Assembly (NCBI GenBank): GCA_903908605.1
Contig: CAIVSQ010000527.1
Span: 1 to 33,155, forward strand
Length of the DNA stretch: 33,155 bases
Reading direction: 5' to 3'
Source: an uncultured Anaerolineae bacterium
GTDB lineage: Bacteria > Chloroflexota > Anaerolineae > Anaerolineales > Villigracilaceae
The position numbers and the translations under genes were made by a program. A model generated the notes under the pieces. It had not been told where the DNA came from and made no database searches. It was given only the letters and a program-made list of their open reading frames with translations. Below, piece after piece: positions 23,765-32,971 of the stretch. Within the stretch, counting starts at the first letter, position 1, and each line of letters opens with the position of its first letter.

Positions 23765-23805
23765 AAAAAACTCCCGCGTTCGCTAATGAACACGGGAGTT
23801 TTATT
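23765..23805. terminator. bidirectional intrinsic terminator
   Basis: AAAACTCCCG (23767-23776) and CGGGAGTTTT (23793-23802) form a perfect 10-bp stem, with an inner GTTC/GAAC pairing. An A-run precedes it and T-rich sequence follows, so it serves both convergent genes. Confidence 0.9.
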
Positions 23806-23826
23806 ATCGTTTTGCCCTTACTTGCC

Positions 23827-24990
23827 TCAATGTGCGGCGATGTATTGCATCGATGACCGCTCCACCTTCTCCAGCGGTAGTACATCCACCAGCTCATAAT
23901 CGCGGCTGCCCATACCCAGCTTTTCGCCATATTCCATCGCGATATACGGATCCTTCAACGGCCCATGCAGCCAGCGGAAGGGATGTCCTTCGCGTGTGTG
24001 CACTTCCATCGAAGTGGGCAGGTTATCCTCAATCAACTGGCTCTTACCGGTCACATCCAGCACCGCCTGATCCAGCGCCACAATATCATCCGAGCCAAAC
24101 ACACCGGCATCTGGCAGCACCTGCATCGAGGTGAACCCAAAGCAATCGCACACCGGCGTCATGTGAGTCGCCAGCGCCATGTGCACCGTCTTGCCTGGTT
24201 TGAAAGTGGACATCACCACATCCGCCGCGATCGCCACCGCCTCCTGGAAGCTGGAAAAATTAGCCGCATCAATCTTCAGGCTGCCCTTGGGGGCCACCTG
24301 CAGGCAGCGCCCGCATTGGTTGCATTGTTCCATGTGCAGGTGCAGCTGGTCTGGGTCTTTCTTATCCTGCACCAACGCCTCAAATGGGCAGGCTTGCATC
24401 ATGCGCTGCCTGTCGGCCGGGTCCGGGCATTTTTCTGGGAACCAGTAACGATCATAATGCATCACATCGTGCATAGCCCCGCGGGTTTCACCCGCCATGC
24501 AGCCCAGTGCGATATTCTTAAACGCACCGCCAAACCCGCAGCTCGGGTGTCCCTTGATATGGGCAAAGTTCACCATAAAGCTCGAATCCTCGATCAGCCC
24601 CGCCACCTTCCAATTCTTGATGCTTTTGTACGGTCGTTCATGGCTGTAGAAATACTTCTCTTCCGGTCCTGCCGCCGGGTAGACCGGGCAGCCGATCACC
24701 TCAGATGCGTACCCGCGCTGTTCAGCCCCGGCTGCATCCCAGTTCACATCCACCACAAAGGGCTTGCCGCCCCCGTCCTTGATGGCCTGCACCACCCGCC
24801 GCACAAACACGGGGTGAATGGTCGAATACACCATGTTGTTGCCGGTGTGCATCTTAATCGCCACCATCTCATCTTTTACCCGCTCGCGCAGCTTCAGCCG
24901 CTCGATGATCAGATCCAGCTTGGCCGGCAGCGTTTCCTTTGCCTCCAGGCGTGATTGCCTGGCCGATCCGAAAAACACAGTACTCTTCAT
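23827..24990 (-). CDS. DUF362 domain protein with incomplete 4Fe-4S motif
   Basis: A 387-residue protein of the DUF362 family. The N-terminal two thirds shows VAIKMHTGNN, VQAIKDGGGKPFVVD, NFAHIKGHPSCGFGGAFKN and the following IALGCMAGETRG, which are typical. A ferredoxin-like motif follows at residues 223-234: C223-NQ-C226-GR-C229-LQV-A233-P, where the fourth cysteine of CxxCxxCxxxCP is replaced by Ala. A preceding C188/C201-P pair could supply other ligands. DUF362 proteins are common in anaerobes but lack a proven reaction. AAAGGAA lies about 8 bases before the ATG. It is divergent from the PLP enzyme at 25239, and a functional link between them is only suggested by position. Confidence 0.9.
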   Translation of the reverse strand: MKSTVFFGSARQSRLEAKETLPAKLDLIIERLKLRERVKDEMVAIKMHTGNNMVYSTIHPVFVRRVVQAIKDGGGKPFVVDVNWDAAGAEQRGYASEVIGCPVYPAAGPEEKYFYSHERPYKSIKNWKVAGLIEDSSFMVNFAHIKGHPSCGFGGAFKNIALGCMAGETRGAMHDVMHYDRYWFPEKCPDPADRQRMMQACPFEALVQDKKDPDQLHLHMEQCNQCGRCLQVAPKGSLKIDAANFSSFQEAVAIAADVVMSTFKPGKTVHMALATHMTPVCDCFGFTSMQVLPDAGVFGSDDIVALDQAVLDVTGKSQLIEDNLPTSMEVHTREGHPFRWLHGPLKDPYIAMEYGEKLGMGSRDYELVDVLPLEKVERSSMQYIAAH

Positions 24991-25238
24991 AAAATAGTTC
25001 CTTTCGCTGGCACATCAGCGCCAGTAAGAAAAATTGACAACCGGGAATGGGATTTCACCTTATTATAGGCCCTCCCCCTCGTATTTCCCCGGCTTTTACC
25101 AACAACGTGAGATTCGTCATGACATCCATCCCCTATTCGAGCCGGTTTTTGCCCCCATTCTGTGGTTAAATACAATCGCAGAGTTACGGTCTAGTCTCGC
25201 ACTGCCATCCTCTCATCCCACGGCCCCAGGAGTGTCAC

Positions 25239-26633
25239 ATGGACACCTATTCTGATTTTCTAAATAAATATCCCGAATATGAAACCACCCAGCATATCGA
25301 CCGCTTGCGTGCCGACGACTACCGCCGTATTGACCAGGCCGGGCATGTCTATCTCGATTACACTGGCGCTGGTCTGTACGCCGAGTCACAGGTTTTGCGC
25401 CACCAGCAGATTCTGCTCGAAAATACCTTTGGCAACCCTCATTCCACCAACCCTACTTCCATCGCTGCCACCCGTTATGTTGAATCCGCTCGCGCCTTCG
25501 TCCTCGAATATTTCAATGCCGACCCGGCCGAATATGATGTGATTTTCAGTGCCAATGCCAGCGGCGCGCTCAAGATCGTCGGTGAATCTTACCCGTTTGG
25601 CCCTGGTGACCAATACCTGCTCACCTTTGACAACCATAACTCAGTCAACGGCATCCGTGAGTTCGCCCATGGCAAGGGGGCCCAGGTGACCTATGTTCCG
25701 ATGGCCTTGCCCGACATGCGCATCGATGAGAGTCAACTATTCTCCGCGCTGGAAAAAGCCCGTCCAGGTGGGCACAATCTCTTCGCCTACCCGGCTCAGT
25801 CCAACTTCTCTTCGGTCAAGCATCCCCTCGAATGGATCGAGCGCGCCCACGCTCGTGGCTGGGAGGTACTCCTGGACGCTGCCGCCTTCGCCCCCACCAA
25901 CCCGCTCGATCTATCGCGCTGGAAACCTGATTACGTCCCGCTTTCCTTCTACAAGATTTTTGGCTATCCAACCGGCCTGGGTGCTCTCATTGTCCGGCGC
26001 TCCGCCCTGCCCAAGCTGCACCGTCCCTGGTTTGCAGGCGGCACCATCACCGTCGCCTCCGTCCAGGGTGATAAATTCTACATGGCCGAGGGCCACACCG
26101 CCTTCGAAGACGGTACCATCGACTTTCTCAACATCCCTGCCGTAGAAATTGGCCTCAAACATATCCAATCCATCGGCATCCAGCACATCCAGACCCGCGT
26201 GCGCTGCCTGACCGGTTGGCTGCTCGAAAATCTCACTGCCCTGCGCCACTCCACCGGTGTACCCCTGGTTCGCCTGTACGGACCTCTCACCACCGAGGCC
26301 CGCGGTGGTGCGGTCACCGTCAACTTCTACAGCGCCAACGGGCAGACCATCGACCACCGTTCAATCGAAGAGGCCGCCAACAAGGTCGGCATCTCCCTGC
26401 GCACAGGCTGTTTTTGCAACCCGGGCGCTGGTGAATTGGCCCTCGGCATCTCCCGCGTTGAACTGGATGTCTGCTTCAATGGCCCCGGGCATGAAAACCG
26501 CCTGACCATCGACGACTTCCGCATCTGCATCGACGGTAAATCCAGCGGCGCGGTGCGCATCTCGGTGGGCATGATCACCAATTTCGAGGACATCCAGGCC
26601 CTGCTGCGCTTTGCCAGCAGCCTGCTGCGCTAA
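25239..26633 (+). CDS. class V aminotransferase-fold PLP enzyme, molybdenum-cofactor-sulfurase-like
   Basis: A 464-residue PLP enzyme of aminotransferase class V. Supporting motifs are YLDYTGAGLYAESQV, FGNPHSTNP, VIFSANASGALKIV, the PLP-lysine region SFYKIFGYPTGLGAL (K239) and RTGCFCNPGAGE (C391, C393). The order and wording resemble the N-terminal NifS-like half of eukaryotic Moco sulfurase rather than IscS/SufS. Such enzymes take sulfur from cysteine; here the acceptor is unknown, and the C-terminal MOSC domain of Moco sulfurases is absent. AGGAG lies 7 bases before the ATG. It is divergent from DUF362 and ends in a strong terminator. A selenocysteine-lyase or cysteine-desulfurase role is an alternative. 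Confidence 0.88.
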   Translation: MDTYSDFLNKYPEYETTQHIDRLRADDYRRIDQAGHVYLDYTGAGLYAESQVLRHQQILLENTFGNPHSTNPTSIAATRYVESARAFVLEYFNADPAEYDVIFSANASGALKIVGESYPFGPGDQYLLTFDNHNSVNGIREFAHGKGAQVTYVPMALPDMRIDESQLFSALEKARPGGHNLFAYPAQSNFSSVKHPLEWIERAHARGWEVLLDAAAFAPTNPLDLSRWKPDYVPLSFYKIFGYPTGLGALIVRRSALPKLHRPWFAGGTITVASVQGDKFYMAEGHTAFEDGTIDFLNIPAVEIGLKHIQSIGIQHIQTRVRCLTGWLLENLTALRHSTGVPLVRLYGPLTTEARGGAVTVNFYSANGQTIDHRSIEEAANKVGISLRTGCFCNPGAGELALGISRVELDVCFNGPGHENRLTIDDFRICIDGKSSGAVRISVGMITNFEDIQALLRFASSLLR

Positions 26634-26653
26634 TCCGCTTCGCTCAGCTCACC

Positions 26654-26713
26654 AATTGAATAACGTTCAATTCACACCCGGCGAAGGTAAACAGCGCCGG
26701 GTGTATATTTTCT
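26654..26713 (+). terminator. intrinsic terminator after class V PLP gene
   Basis: ACACCCGGCG (26674-26683) and CGCCGGGTGT (26695-26704) form a perfect 10-bp stem with an 11-base loop, followed by ATATTTTCT. A smaller hairpin AATTGAA-TAACG-TTCAATT (26654-26672) directly precedes it. Confidence 0.88.
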
Positions 26714-26903
26714 CAACAGTCAACTATGCCAGCTCTGCCTGTGTACACACGATATTCTCCCGCCAAAAACTCCCCAGCCTGCCGCCATGGAATCAAAAAT
26801 CCGGCCAGCTGCGACTACCATCGTCCAGGGGATAACCACTTGCTTTCAATTTTTTTAATCAATGTTCTTGTTTGCCAATACTGCCCCCGTGGCTTTTTTG
26901 CAA

Positions 26904-27719
26904 CTAAGGCACGCCCAGCATCACCACGGTGATATTGTCATGCCCGCCGCGTGCGTTCGCCAGATCAACCAGTGCTTGCGCCGTCGCGTCTGTGGCGACT
27001 CCGTTCTTCTCCCGCACAATTTGTAAAATTTCGCTTTCGCCAACCAGGTCTGTCAGTCCATCTGTGCACAGCACCAGCAGGTCACCTTTTTGCAGGTTGC
27101 AACCCTGGTTGGCCAGTGCCTGCCGGTCGGTTTCGCCCGCTTTCAGGAACATGCGCAGGTCTGCCTCTGCCGGGCTGACTGAGCCCAGGTAACGCCTAAT
27201 GACATGCATGTTCGGATGCGTCTTCAGCCCGGTCTGGTCCAGGATGCCTTTCTCCAGCGCTTCCTGTACCCAGGTGTGATCCTTGGTCAACTGCCGGATC
27301 TGCTGCCCCCGCACCAGGTAAATGCGCGAGTCGCCCACGTAAGCCGTGTAGAGCTGCTGCCCGATCACCCACGCGCAGGCCGCCGTTGCGCCCATTCCCT
27401 CGAAGCGCATATCCTCACGCGCCTTTTCCGCCACCGCTTCGCTGACCTGCCTGAAGCAGCTCTCAAAGACCGCCGTTGGATGCCCGCCCTCGCGTTTTTC
27501 CACCGCCGCGCTGATCAGGTTCACCGCCATCTCTGCCGCCACCTCTCCGGCCCGGTGCCCGCCAATCCCATCTGACACCACGGCCAGGACCGAGGGAGTC
27601 GGGTTTTTGGGGCTCAGCAGGTAGGCCGACACCGCGAAGTTATCTTCATTATTCTTGCCAGACATCCCTGGGTGGGTTTGCGCGGCGACGTACAGGTGGG
27701 AACGGTTCGTTCGGATCAT
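26904..27719 (-). CDS. PP2C-family (PPM) serine/threonine protein phosphatase
   Basis: A 271-residue stand-alone PP2C catalytic domain with the metal-binding and core motifs in order: NEDNFAV, VSDGIGGHRAGEVA, GMGATA, YVGDSRIYLVR, LTKDHTWV, LCTDGLTDLV and GGHDNITVV. All aspartate metal ligands appear present, so it should be an active Mn/Mg-dependent phosphatase in the cytosol. Its start overlaps the stop of the upstream FHA protein by 4 bp (ATGA on the minus strand), so the two are co-translated and likely act together: FHA domains bind phosphothreonine and PP2C removes phosphate. No Hanks-type kinase is in the window. The start has no separate strong ribosome site, in keeping with coupling. 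Confidence 0.96.
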   Translation of the reverse strand: MIRTNRSHLYVAAQTHPGMSGKNNEDNFAVSAYLLSPKNPTPSVLAVVSDGIGGHRAGEVAAEMAVNLISAAVEKREGGHPTAVFESCFRQVSEAVAEKAREDMRFEGMGATAACAWVIGQQLYTAYVGDSRIYLVRGQQIRQLTKDHTWVQEALEKGILDQTGLKTHPNMHVIRRYLGSVSPAEADLRMFLKAGETDRQALANQGCNLQKGDLLVLCTDGLTDLVGESEILQIVREKNGVATDATAQALVDLANARGGHDNITVVMLGVP

Positions 27720-29671
27720 TTTTCTTTATGTAGGGTAGTGACTTTTGGTTTGAGGGCCACCGGCGGCTTGGCCAGCACAAACCGGTAAACCAACACCCCA
27801 AAGTGTATCATGTCGCCGTGTTTCAAAACACGCCCCTTTGGGGGCACCAGTTCGTAATTTACCCACGTCCCCGCGATCGAATTTTGATCGAGCAGCGTGA
27901 ATTTGTCATCTTCCCCTCGCCGCACCCGTGCATGCAGCGCCGAGATCGCAGGGTGATCCAATATCACCGTCGCCTGGGTCGGGTCCGTGCCCAGGGTCAG
28001 TTCGCGCCCATGCAGCCCGATCGGGTCGCCCTTCATGGGCGTCCCATCCCCGGCCAATCGCACAAAATATGCCGGGGGCGGCGCATCCCTGCGCAGCAGC
28101 CACGGGAATGGGTTTCCCTTTGGGTTGCGCGGGGCTTCTACAATGCTTTTTACCGGTTGAGTCAGCGGGTCAGATTTCGCCGCGCGCGACTTGCGCCACT
28201 CGGCCAGTCGGGTTAGTCCACGCCGCCCGCCCAGGATGATCACACCCAGCAGTACACCGGCTGCCAATACCATAAAGCTGATCGTTACCGCCGTGCGGTT
28301 GCGCAAGATCAGCCCCGCCATCCCGCCTGGTGGTTCTACGATCGTCACCACCACGGGCACCTCGCTGCTTTTCTGCATCAGCCCCAGGTCGTCTTCCACT
28401 TCCACCTGCAGCGTATGTTCGCCGCTTACCTGGTACCCGCTCAGGTCCCAGCTAAAACTGGTGAACGGTTCCCTAATGTGTTCGCTGGCTTTTTCCCCAT
28501 CAATGAACAGCGTTGAGCGTACCAGTCGCCGCTCACGTCCATCCGGGAACTCCACCAACAGCGAGATCTCCTGCTGCTTCGGCAGGAAGGTGGACACGTC
28601 AAAAGGAGTCTTCGCGTTTTGTCGCATAATCTCAATCGGTGGTGATAGCAGCGCCACGCTGGGCGCCTGTATGTCAATCGCGAAAGTCACCGCCGGGCTT
28701 GTCAGGGTCAGTTTGTCTTTATTGACCTGTACCGAGAGCGTATGCGTTCCGGCGGTACGCACCTTTGAGGTGTAACTCAGCTTGTAGACATTGCGCAGCG
28801 GTGCCAGCCACTCTTCGGGGTCTGGCAGGGTTTCCCCACCGCTGAAAAACACATCACGCCCGTTGGTGGCTGCCGCCAGGTCTTGCAACGCCAGCGTTCC
28901 GGCGTTATCCACAAATGTATTTGCATCCGTGATCCATACATACACCCGCACCCCGGACTGTTTCGCCCGGCTGATCAGATCGTCCAACCCTTTCAGGTCC
29001 TTGCTTGCCAGGTGAGGTGAAACCAGCAGTACCGCCTTCTTGACCCCTGGCCCGACTGGCACATCCAGGGCCACATCCAATGCAAAGGTCAGCGCCGAAA
29101 GCCCACTGGTTGACGTGCGCAATGCCGGGTCAAAACTCTCCAACCTTGCCTTCCAATCGGCCGGTGTCAACTTGTTGGCGATCATGCCCCCGTTCCAAAC
29201 CAGCCCCAGCCGGTCCTGGCTGTCGGCTGGGCGTTCCTCCGCCCAATTCGTCAGGGCCGCCAAAATCTTCTCATAGCGAGCATCACCCTGCGCGTCGCGG
29301 ATGCCCAGGGCTGGGTCCGAATTGATCGCCAGCACAAAGCTCATCGGCGTCACCTGCCCCACCAGGCTGTCCGGCACAATCAACTCACCGTTTTCCAGCA
29401 CAACCACATCGCCGCTCTTGAGGTTGGCCAGGAAATTCCCCTGGTCATCAAACGGATCCATGTAAGTGCTGATCACCGGGAAAGCGCTTACATCCGGTTT
29501 CTCGATCTCCGCCAGCCCCCCACCCCCCGACTGGGCGCGCGCCGAAATCAACGGGGCCAACAGGGCCACGATCATCCAAACAACAAAACAGCGTTTACAA
29601 ACGCGAAAAAATTCCAAAGAAACAATTCCTATATATATGGAATCATACCCGAAAAACCGCCTCTCGCGCAC
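27716..29671 (-). CDS. membrane-anchored VWA-like protein with cytoplasmic FHA domain
   Basis: A 651-residue protein. A hydrophobic signal or anchor at about 28-44 ends in SARA-Q. Residues about 85-300 look like a von Willebrand A fold (MSFVLAINSDPAL, KKAVLLVSPH, VRVYVWITDANTF), but the MIDAS DxSxS motif is degenerate (INSDPAL), so metal-dependent binding is doubtful. Residues 300-447 are beta-rich and Ig-like. A membrane helix lies at about 460-482, then a basic linker and an FHA domain at about 552-633 (ELTLGTDPTQ, HPAISALHARV, DQNSIAGTWVN, LKHGDMIHFG). This predicts an outside sensor joined to a phosphothreonine-binding module inside. The GTG start is chosen because GGGAGG lies 9 bases upstream. 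It overlaps PP2C by 4 bp. Confidence 0.85.
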   Translation of the reverse strand: MRERRFFGYDSIYIGIVSLEFFRVCKRCFVVWMIVALLAPLISARAQSGGGGLAEIEKPDVSAFPVISTYMDPFDDQGNFLANLKSGDVVVLENGELIVPDSLVGQVTPMSFVLAINSDPALGIRDAQGDARYEKILAALTNWAEERPADSQDRLGLVWNGGMIANKLTPADWKARLESFDPALRTSTSGLSALTFALDVALDVPVGPGVKKAVLLVSPHLASKDLKGLDDLISRAKQSGVRVYVWITDANTFVDNAGTLALQDLAAATNGRDVFFSGGETLPDPEEWLAPLRNVYKLSYTSKVRTAGTHTLSVQVNKDKLTLTSPAVTFAIDIQAPSVALLSPPIEIMRQNAKTPFDVSTFLPKQQEISLLVEFPDGRERRLVRSTLFIDGEKASEHIREPFTSFSWDLSGYQVSGEHTLQVEVEDDLGLMQKSSEVPVVVTIVEPPGGMAGLILRNRTAVTISFMVLAAGVLLGVIILGGRRGLTRLAEWRKSRAAKSDPLTQPVKSIVEAPRNPKGNPFPWLLRRDAPPPAYFVRLAGDGTPMKGDPIGLHGRELTLGTDPTQATVILDHPAISALHARVRRGEDDKFTLLDQNSIAGTWVNYELVPPKGRVLKHGDMIHFGVLVYRFVLAKPPVALKPKVTTLHKEK

Positions 29672-29761
29672 CCAATTTTTCCTCCCTAAAAAATACCTGC
29701 CATCGCGCCAGTCTCACCATCCATAACATCACTGCTTGGCTTTCAGCTTTTCGTGTATTTC

Positions 29762-29794
29762 GAAAACAAAAAGGGCGGGTCAATTGACCCGCCC
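29762..29794 (-). terminator. intrinsic terminator of the guaA-side minus-strand unit
   Basis: A perfect 22-bp palindrome, GGGCGGGTCAA/TTGACCCGCCC (29773-29794), with an A-run on its left that becomes TTTTTGTTTTC after the hairpin on the minus strand. It lies 30 bp after the stop of the 344-residue membrane protein. Confidence 0.9.
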
Positions 29795-29823
29795 CAACAA
29801 TTCTTCATTCAATCACGGGACTT

Positions 29824-30858
29824 CTAGCCCGCGTCCGTACCGATAACCGCCGCCGGTTCCACCACCACTGGCTTCACCGTTAAGCGCCGGTAGGTTAATG
29901 TCCAGGCGCTCTGCACATAGGTCTGCAGCATACCACTCAGCGCAATCATCACCGGCAGGTACAGCACAAAGCAGCCCCCCGCCAGGATCAGCGGTAGTAC
30001 ACCAACTCCACTGGAGACCGCGCTGGTTAACCCCAGCCCGACACCCAGCGCAATGGCTGGCACGATCAACGGGATCGCCATCACCAGGCCGGCACCAAAG
30101 CCCAAGATCCCCAGCAGTACGGCCATCACCACCACGGTAAACCAGGCCGATTTGAAGACATCCCAGCCGCGCCCAAGTGCATCCAGGACACCCTGCTCTT
30201 CCAACACCAGCGCATTTTCAGCCTGGCGAACAATCAAGCCTACGAGCGTCGCGATCAGCCCGATCACACACATCAGGCCTATAAAAACGCCCATCATTCC
30301 CAGCAACGCTGCCACTGCCCCGGCTCCCGCTGTTGTGCCGCTATTAATGGCATTAATCACACTGAAGATGAAAATTGCCACGATCACCAGCACCCCCAGC
30401 GCAATCGGCAGACCCACCAGCACGTTCAGCCCGGTCATGCGCCAGAAATACGGCAGGCTCTCCGTCCACAGCTCGCCAAACGTCATTTGCTCAGCGCCTT
30501 CATCACCCTTGCTGGCACCCTTAATCAGGCCGATCTTGCCCATCATGCCCAGGAAATAAAAGACCAGCCATAATACGCACAACAGCGTGATCACCAGCGC
30601 GATCACCCACACATACTCCCCAATCTTGCTCTGAAGCGCTTGCCAGGGTTGCATGTTGTCAAAATTTTTGAAAAAGTCCGGCATACTATTCGAACCGTTC
30701 CCTATATTTCGGTTGCCTGAGCCGGAATTAAAATTAAAGTTGCTCCCATTGCCGCCTGCGCAGCCCGCCAGGATACCAAAAATCCACAGCACCTTGAACT
30801 TCCAGGTGATCTTCCATGCCTTCGTAATAATTTCACCAAAATTAATCTTGATATTCAT
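29824..30858 (-). CDS. polytopic membrane protein of unknown function
   Basis: A 344-residue integral membrane protein with roughly six to seven hydrophobic segments (about 20-33, 81-106, 142-172, 181-210, 229-275 and 285-310). A striking Asn/Gly/Ser-rich loop occupies residues 34-58. Between segments there is an amphipathic stretch with ENALVLEEQGVLDALGRGWDVFK, a pattern I associate with uncharacterised glycerophosphodiester-phosphodiesterase-membrane-domain-like proteins; no catalytic residues can be named. Its start overlaps the stop of the 133-residue membrane protein by 4 bp, so both are co-translated. The function is unknown. Confidence 0.82.
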   Translation of the reverse strand: MNIKINFGEIITKAWKITWKFKVLWIFGILAGCAGGNGSNFNFNSGSGNRNIGNGSNSMPDFFKNFDNMQPWQALQSKIGEYVWVIALVITLLCVLWLVFYFLGMMGKIGLIKGASKGDEGAEQMTFGELWTESLPYFWRMTGLNVLVGLPIALGVLVIVAIFIFSVINAINSGTTAGAGAVAALLGMMGVFIGLMCVIGLIATLVGLIVRQAENALVLEEQGVLDALGRGWDVFKSAWFTVVVMAVLLGILGFGAGLVMAIPLIVPAIALGVGLGLTSAVSSGVGVLPLILAGGCFVLYLPVMIALSGMLQTYVQSAWTLTYRRLTVKPVVVEPAAVIGTDAG

Positions 30859-31256
30859 TCTTTCTCCTTATCCTCAATAGCTGGTACATCCTTTAAGATG
30901 CTGTCCACCAGTTCGTTATTACCTCTGCCGGGCAGCTTCGCCCAGCGGTGCGCGCCAGCCCACACCAGCAGCGGCGCTCCCACCAGCGTTCCCGCCACCG
31001 GGAACGGTACCCCGGCCAGGATACCCATCACCAGGCCCTTCGCCAGGGCCGGCCCCCACTCATCCTTCTGCAAATAGCGCTGCACCATGCTGGTGGTGAT
31101 GAACCCCAGCATCCCAATCCCGGCGCTGATAAAAAACAGCATCAGCGGATCCAGCACCTCGAACACGCCAAAGAAACCATCCAACGCAATGGTCGCCAGC
31201 GCGGCCAACGGGTGGATGGGCGGGGCAGGGATAGCCTCTCGTTTTTCAATACTCAT
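30855..31256 (-). CDS. small membrane protein of unknown function
   Basis: A 133-residue protein with hydrophobic segments at about 16-34, 38-58 and 69-101 and a charged C-terminal tail. I do not recognise a family. GGAGG lies 7 bases before the ATG, and the stop overlaps the next gene by 4 bp, so it is a real gene translated together with the 344-residue membrane protein. It follows guaA by 65 bp on the same strand, so the three may share a transcript, but nothing links them functionally. Confidence 0.8.
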   Translation of the reverse strand: MSIEKREAIPAPPIHPLAALATIALDGFFGVFEVLDPLMLFFISAGIGMLGFITTSMVQRYLQKDEWGPALAKGLVMGILAGVPFPVAGTLVGAPLLVWAGAHRWAKLPGRGNNELVDSILKDVPAIEDKEKE

Positions 31257-31266
31257 TGGTGATCCT

Positions 31267-31307
31267 CCGCGCGGTGGGGTAACTTATTAAACATATACGC
31301 CGCGCGG
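31267..31307. repeat. CCGCGCGG repeat pair between guaA and small membrane gene
   Basis: The self-complementary octamer CCGCGCGG occurs at 31267-31274 and 31300-31307, 25 bp apart. The transcript could fold into an 8-bp hairpin between the stop of guaA and the next ribosome site, or the copies could be protein sites. Confidence 0.4.
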
Positions 31308-31321
31308 CCCAACTAGTTGCA

Positions 31322-32863
31322 TTATTCCCACTCAATGGTCGCCGGAGGCTTGCTGGTAATGTCATAGACCACTCGGTTAATCCCGCGCACCTCGTTTACG
31401 ATCCGTGTTGAAATCCTGGCCAGTACATCATAAGGGATGCGCGCCCAGTCTGCTGTCATAAAATCGTCCGTCACCACCGCCCGGATTGCGCAGGCCTCCT
31501 GGTAGGTGCGTTGATCGCCCATCACGCCCACCGAACGCACCGGCAGCAGCACCACAAAAGCCTGGCTCGTGCCGGCCCCCTTGCCCAGCAGCCCCGCCGT
31601 CGTCAGCTCCTGCAGCAAAATGGCATCCGCTTCCTTTAAACGCGCTGTCCGTTCCGGCGTCACCTCGCCCAGGCAGCGTACCGTCAGCCCTGGCCCCGGG
31701 AAAGGTTGCCGCCAAACCATCGCACTGGGCAGTCCCAGCGCCTCGCCCACTGCCCGTACTTCATCTTTAAACAGGTAACGCAGCGGCTCCACCAGGGTGA
31801 ACTGCATATCCTTTGGCAGCCCGCCTACATTGTGATGCGTCTTGATCTTATCGGCCTTATTGCGATCCGGCGCCGAAGACTCGACCACATCCGGGTAAAT
31901 CGTCCCCTGCACCAGGAACCTTGGCTGGCCCAGCGCCCGTGCCTCGCGCTCAAAGATGCGGATGAACTTCTCACCCACAATCTTGCGCTTCTGCTCCGGG
32001 TCGGTCTGCCCCTCCAATGCCCTGAAATACTCCTCTGCCGCGCTCACCGCCACCAGCTCCACGCCCAGCATCTCGCCGAAGGCCTTCACCACCTGCTCGG
32101 GCTCATCCTTGCGCAGTAGCCCGGTATCCACGAAAACCGCCACCAGCTGATCCCCGATCGCGCGGTGCACCAACGCCGCTGCCACCGACGAATCCACCCC
32201 GCCCGAGACAGCCGCCAGCACCCGTTCCGACCCCACCTGCTGCCGGATGCGCTCGACGGATTGCTCGATGATCGACTCGGGTGTCCAATCAGGCTTTGCC
32301 CCGGCGATCTCGGTCACGAAGCGCCTTAAGATCTCCTTCCCACCGCTGGTGTGATTCACCTCCGGGTGAAATTGCAGTCCATAATAGCCGCGCTTCACAT
32401 CCGCCATCGCCGCAAACGGGCTGTGATCGCTGCGCGCCACGGTGCTGAATCCCTCCGGCAGCCGTGTGATCCGGTCCCCGTGCGACATCCACGCCTGGAA
32501 CTCACCCCCCGCCAATAACCCGCCAGCCTTCAGCGGCTCCACCATCGCCTTGCCATACTCCCGTTGTGCCGAAGCATCCACCTGCCCACCCAGCGCATGC
32601 GTCAGTGCCTGCATCCCATAACAGATCCCCAGCACCGGCAGCCCGCTTTCCAGGATAAACGGCTGGATAAACGGAGCCCCCTCCGCATAGACCGAGTTGG
32701 GCCCGCCCGAGAGGATAAACCCGCGCGGCTCGATCGCCATAATCACCTCGCGCGGCGCATCCCACGGAAACAGCTCGCAGTACACCTGCGCCTCGCGCAC
32801 CCGCCTCGCAATCAACTGCGCATATTGAGAACCAAAATCTAGGATTGCGATGGAATTGGACAT
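31322..32863 (-). CDS. guaA: GMP synthase (glutamine-hydrolysing)
   Basis: A 513-residue single-chain GMP synthase, normal full length. The N-terminal class I glutamine amidotransferase has GGPNSVY, the nucleophile C81 in [10 protein letters not shown], and H166-PE168 in [11 protein letters not shown]. The ATP pyrophosphatase domain has the P-loop [14 protein letters not shown] (about 218-231), then FVDTGLLRK and [11 protein letters not shown]. The C-terminal dimerisation domain ends [15 protein letters not shown]. It converts XMP to GMP in purine synthesis in the cytosol. The ATG has GAGGAA about 8 bases upstream. A 7-bp tandem repeat array lies about 110 bp upstream on the promoter side. 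Confidence 0.98.
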   Translation of the reverse strand: MSNSIAILDFGSQYAQLIARRVREAQVYCELFPWDAPREVIMAIEPRGFILSGGPNSVYAEGAPFIQPFILESGLPVLGICYGMQALTHALGGQVDASAQREYGKAMVEPLKAGGLLAGGEFQAWMSHGDRITRLPEGFSTVARSDHSPFAAMADVKRGYYGLQFHPEVNHTSGGKEILRRFVTEIAGAKPDWTPESIIEQSVERIRQQVGSERVLAAVSGGVDSSVAAALVHRAIGDQLVAVFVDTGLLRKDEPEQVVKAFGEMLGVELVAVSAAEEYFRALEGQTDPEQKRKIVGEKFIRIFEREARALGQPRFLVQGTIYPDVVESSAPDRNKADKIKTHHNVGGLPKDMQFTLVEPLRYLFKDEVRAVGEALGLPSAMVWRQPFPGPGLTVRCLGEVTPERTARLKEADAILLQELTTAGLLGKGAGTSQAFVVLLPVRSVGVMGDQRTYQEACAIRAVVTDDFMTADWARIPYDVLARISTRIVNEVRGINRVVYDITSKPPATIEWE

Positions 32864-32971
32864 GGCAAAATTTCCTCTATCGATTGAATCTTAAGGCCAT
32901 TCAAAAAACAGCCCGCATGAAATTAAAAAAACAACCACAACTCTGCGCCCCTATTTTACCCGCCAATTGCC

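Noticed and set aside
23965-24954. 329-codon plus-strand open frame opposite the DUF362 gene
   Set aside because: Its His/Leu/Arg-rich translation is typical of an antisense shadow, and the minus-strand frame has clear family motifs.
25034-25066. Promoter TTGACA / TATTAT upstream of the class V PLP gene
   Set aside because: Both hexamers are good, but the 21-bp spacing is too long for a normal sigma-70 promoter.
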